Source of the DNA: Pachydiplax longipennis
Lineage: Eukaryota; Arthropoda; Insecta; Odonata; Libellulidae
Length of the DNA stretch: 64,000 nt
Direction: 5' to 3'
Assembly: GCA_036926295.1 (NCBI GenBank)
Contig: JAVFKF010000026.1
Coordinates: 10,930,001 to 10,994,000, forward strand
A program made the translations under genes and the position numbers. Positions 61,378 through 64,000 of the stretch are shown piece after piece; positions within the stretch are counted from its first letter, which is position 1; every line of letters starts with the position of its first letter. The notes under the pieces are model-generated. The model made no database searches, was not told the origin of the DNA, and worked only from the letters and a program-made list of their open reading frames with translations.

Positions 61378-64000
61378 TTAGGCGTGTACAGGATATGAGC
61401 GGGTTCCAATCGGATTTTCCTCATAGCCACGTTTACCAAAGATTGAGCTTGCCTGAAAGAGAAATAGCATAAGTATCATTGCATCAACGGCATTTAATAA
61501 GGTATCGCGAGAAGTTCGTCATTCTGTCCAAATGAATGTTTCTAATTCTTATGGATATGTGCCATATATCTTTCTAAAGTGCCAAAAAAATGAAATAATT
61601 TTGTTCGTAATTGCTCTCTGCTTGAATCATTTCTGGTTTTCCTTATATTTTTGTTGCAACATTCCTCGGAAAGCATTTTTGTTATGAAATAGGTTTTTTT
61701 GAACGTTATGGGGTATTTCGTGCACTCTTAAATTCTGATTAGAGGGAGATGTCGAATTTTCCTCCAGCTAATAATATTCGGGTAAAATACTTTTGAGAAA
61801 TTACATTCCAGGACCTTCTTGCCATGACGTAGAATTGAAATGCAGAATTCAATTAGAGAGGTCGCTATGACAACAATTGGGTGCTGACCTCTATGATAAG
61901 GGACTTGGGTTCGATACCAGGCCGGTCAAGTATTACCTTTATGATATACACTGTGAGAGTTTTTTTTATCCGCAGAAGAGTATATATTTAATAGACGAAT
62001 TTAAGTTGCAAGCTAATTGTTGAATATAAAACAAACTCGTTTACTTTGCTTGAAAGTGCTTCCAAAAACATTGCAAAGCACGCAATTTAGTGTTCATCAT
62101 AACGGGAAAGTTTACCTGCTCTCCTATGAATTCTGTAATTACTGAATGCACAGGAATGTAAATAATGAATTAACACTTAATAAATAGCCGATGAATGAAA
62201 TAGGGGGCAAATTGGTTTTAGTGGGTAAATACAAATAATTACTAATTACTTAAATAATTATATATCTTATATTATGATGTTAACGTACAATGGACAGGAT
62301 GGGACCAGCATTATCCATTAGGAAATCAATGAACCTCTTCCTTCTTCGCAAGCTCTTTTGGACTGACTTCACCTGGTTACTCTGAAAGAAATGAATGATT
62401 TAATGCGAAATTCTCCACTCTGATCTTTTATTAACGATTTTCAAAGTGATTTGATTTGATTTCATCTGGAAAAGCAAAATTTTGCCTGTTTTCGATCACA
62501 TCAGCAATATCTACCCATTCAGTGTTTAATTTACATAGCAATCGATGTTGTTGGTCAAGTTTCCATTTTCTAAGAATCCGTCCCAACAAATTTTGTAGCA
62601 TGCGAAAGAAGTAAAAACCTTTAGGGTTATAAAATTTTTGAAAGATCTAATTGGGAAATGCATGTGGAATATTACAATTATAAAAATAATCGGGAAACGA
62701 GATTCCTTCGCGAAGACGGATGTCACCTTTAATCGACAGAATTCGTTAAATTACTTGCTACTTCTGTCTGTTAAAAGAATCAAATTATATGAAAGAAACA
62801 TCCTGTTTAAACAGACACATACAGCTAGGGAACATTAACCGTTATTAAATTAAAAAATCTGTTTAAAAATTTTAAAGATATTTCACAGTTTATAAGACTT
62901 TAAATCATAAATCAAACTTTGTCGAAGTTTTTTACATTATGAAAAATGAAGCAAAAATTCAGATTCTAAGACTTCGCGAAAACATTTTATTACTTTGGTA
63001 AGATTGAAAATTGGATAAATAGTTGGCTTACGCGCTCACATGAGAAAAGATATTAATGTTCCTAAAAGTTTATAATTTTTATTATATATCAGTTCGTCAT
63101 TCATTCATCGGAAAATCATTCAATCTATCTTGGTTCTTTCAAGCACAAAGAAAGCCGTCTCTTTGTAAATTAAATGTACCAGCATTTATATTTAGATTAG
63201 TACGTGCGTCCCCGCATACATTTTGCGTACCAACATACGCATAAGAAAGCTATGCTAATGATAAATAGCTAAGAAGCTATGTATAGTACATATGAGTACT
63301 TATACTACCGCCAGGATCAAACTCTCCTCATGTGAATTCCACAACGTGTAAATCAAATGAAGAAACACAAGCGCCTCTCCTACTTCAGCTGTATAAACCT
63401 ACACCTGAATGAGAGCGCGATTGTAGAGTCTTACCAGCTAAAACATTGGTGTAACTTTTGGCTTTTACAATATTAATCCATTTTCCCAACTCACCCCATT
63501 CGTTCCAGGCAATTTGCAGTAATCCAGTTCCACGCAACTCAAGTTTGTTACAAACTCTTCCAGCTCGTTGGGAGTCAATTTTCTTATTTCTTCAAGGCAT
63601 ATATCTCTTTCGTGTCCGGGCTCGACTGCATTGCAAATTACTCGAACAATCTAAAGGTAAAATGATAATAGGGGTTTGGCTGACATGCAATTAGTCCATT
63701 AGCTTATAATTAGCATGACAGCTTAGCTCCAATTATGGTCCACAAATCAATATTTCGTGTCCACGCACTATTTTGCTATTACTTCAAAATTAAGGGACTT
63801 TCCTTTCGTTTCAGAGAAACAGGAGCCACAAACTTTAAACTGGATTAAATCAATTTTTTTGGGTTAAATTAATCCCATAAAAATTTAACTAAAATTATAT
63901 GATTTTAATAAGATTTTTGCTATCTCACCTCTGTGTCGTCATCGGGTGTGACTAAGTAAGATACAATATGCTTGCAGTGCATGCACAAGTCGATCTGTTT
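61378..64000 (-). CDS. saposin-like carrier with C-terminal amidated peptide, copy D (5' part beyond window)
   Basis: Visible coding exons: 63929-64000 (partial exon 3, continuing past the edge), 63495-63650, 62289-62381, 61378-61452; in phase, 131 residues visible. The visible part starts just before the first CxxC of the saposin-B-type domain; all six Cys of that domain are present. The cleavage site is RRRKR rather than RKKR, then a 20-residue hydrophobic segment with a DNAGP hinge, Gly-Lys-Arg, and a 16-residue tail. The exon 5 donor is ATT|gtacgt, where the other copies have TTG|gtacgt. Exon 4 carries its own substitutions (for example RVIC for RGIC). The signal peptide, the saposin-A-type unit and the promoter are outside the window. 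Confidence 0.87.
61855..61937 (+). repeat. tRNA-derived SINE in gene D intron 5
   Basis: Same unit and aligned position as 41283-41362 in gene B, with B-box GGGTTCGATACC. Confidence 0.65.

Overview
This is a eukaryotic genomic window, AT-rich and heavily populated by transposons, almost certainly from an arthropod and probably an insect. The evidence is short exons with GT/AG splice sites, kilobase introns, and abundant remnants of non-LTR retrotransposons, tRNA-derived SINEs and hairpin MITEs. The species cannot be named from the sequence alone. No prokaryotic, phage or CRISPR features were seen. Most short ORFs in the window are chance or transposon-derived; the real genes are split across small exons on the minus strand.

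Region 1 (about 1,680-22,110, minus strand) is one complete alkaline phosphatase gene of 11 coding exons. Every junction closes in frame and gives a predicted 567-residue secreted enzyme. The metal ligands and the catalytic serine are all present. It lacks the hydrophobic C-terminal tail expected of a GPI-anchored animal alkaline phosphatase and carries a Lys/Ser-rich insertion near the C terminus. Its introns hold LINE fragments, several MITEs and a tRNA-like hairpin.

Region 2 (about 22,110-32,400) is a roughly 10 kb gene-poor spacer of LINE ends, a MITE, SINEs and AT microsatellites.

Region 3 (about 32,400 to the right edge) is a tandem array of four minus-strand genes, here called A to D; D runs off the window. 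They are not recognisable from any single long ORF, but six small exons join in phase in each complete copy. Each encodes a signal peptide, a four-Cys saposin-A-type domain, a six-Cys saposin-B-type domain, a furin-like RKKR site, a short hydrophobic Phe-starting segment of 16-20 residues, and a Gly-Lys-Arg or Gly-Arg-Arg amidation/cleavage signal. In A, C and D this is followed by a short tail rich in acidic residues and proline. The layout predicts a saposin-like carrier that releases a C-terminally amidated peptide. I know of no described precursor with this architecture, and it is the main novelty candidate.

Copies B, C and D share long flanks, introns and an old RTE-type LINE, so they arose by repeated segmental tandem duplication. 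Copy A is the most diverged, but its exon 2-3 segment is nearly identical to B. It also retains a leftover splice donor and a diverged second intron copy, pointing to segment replacement by ectopic recombination. All complete copies share a TATA box about 75-85 bp before the ATG and an AATAAA signal about 210-260 bp after the stop.
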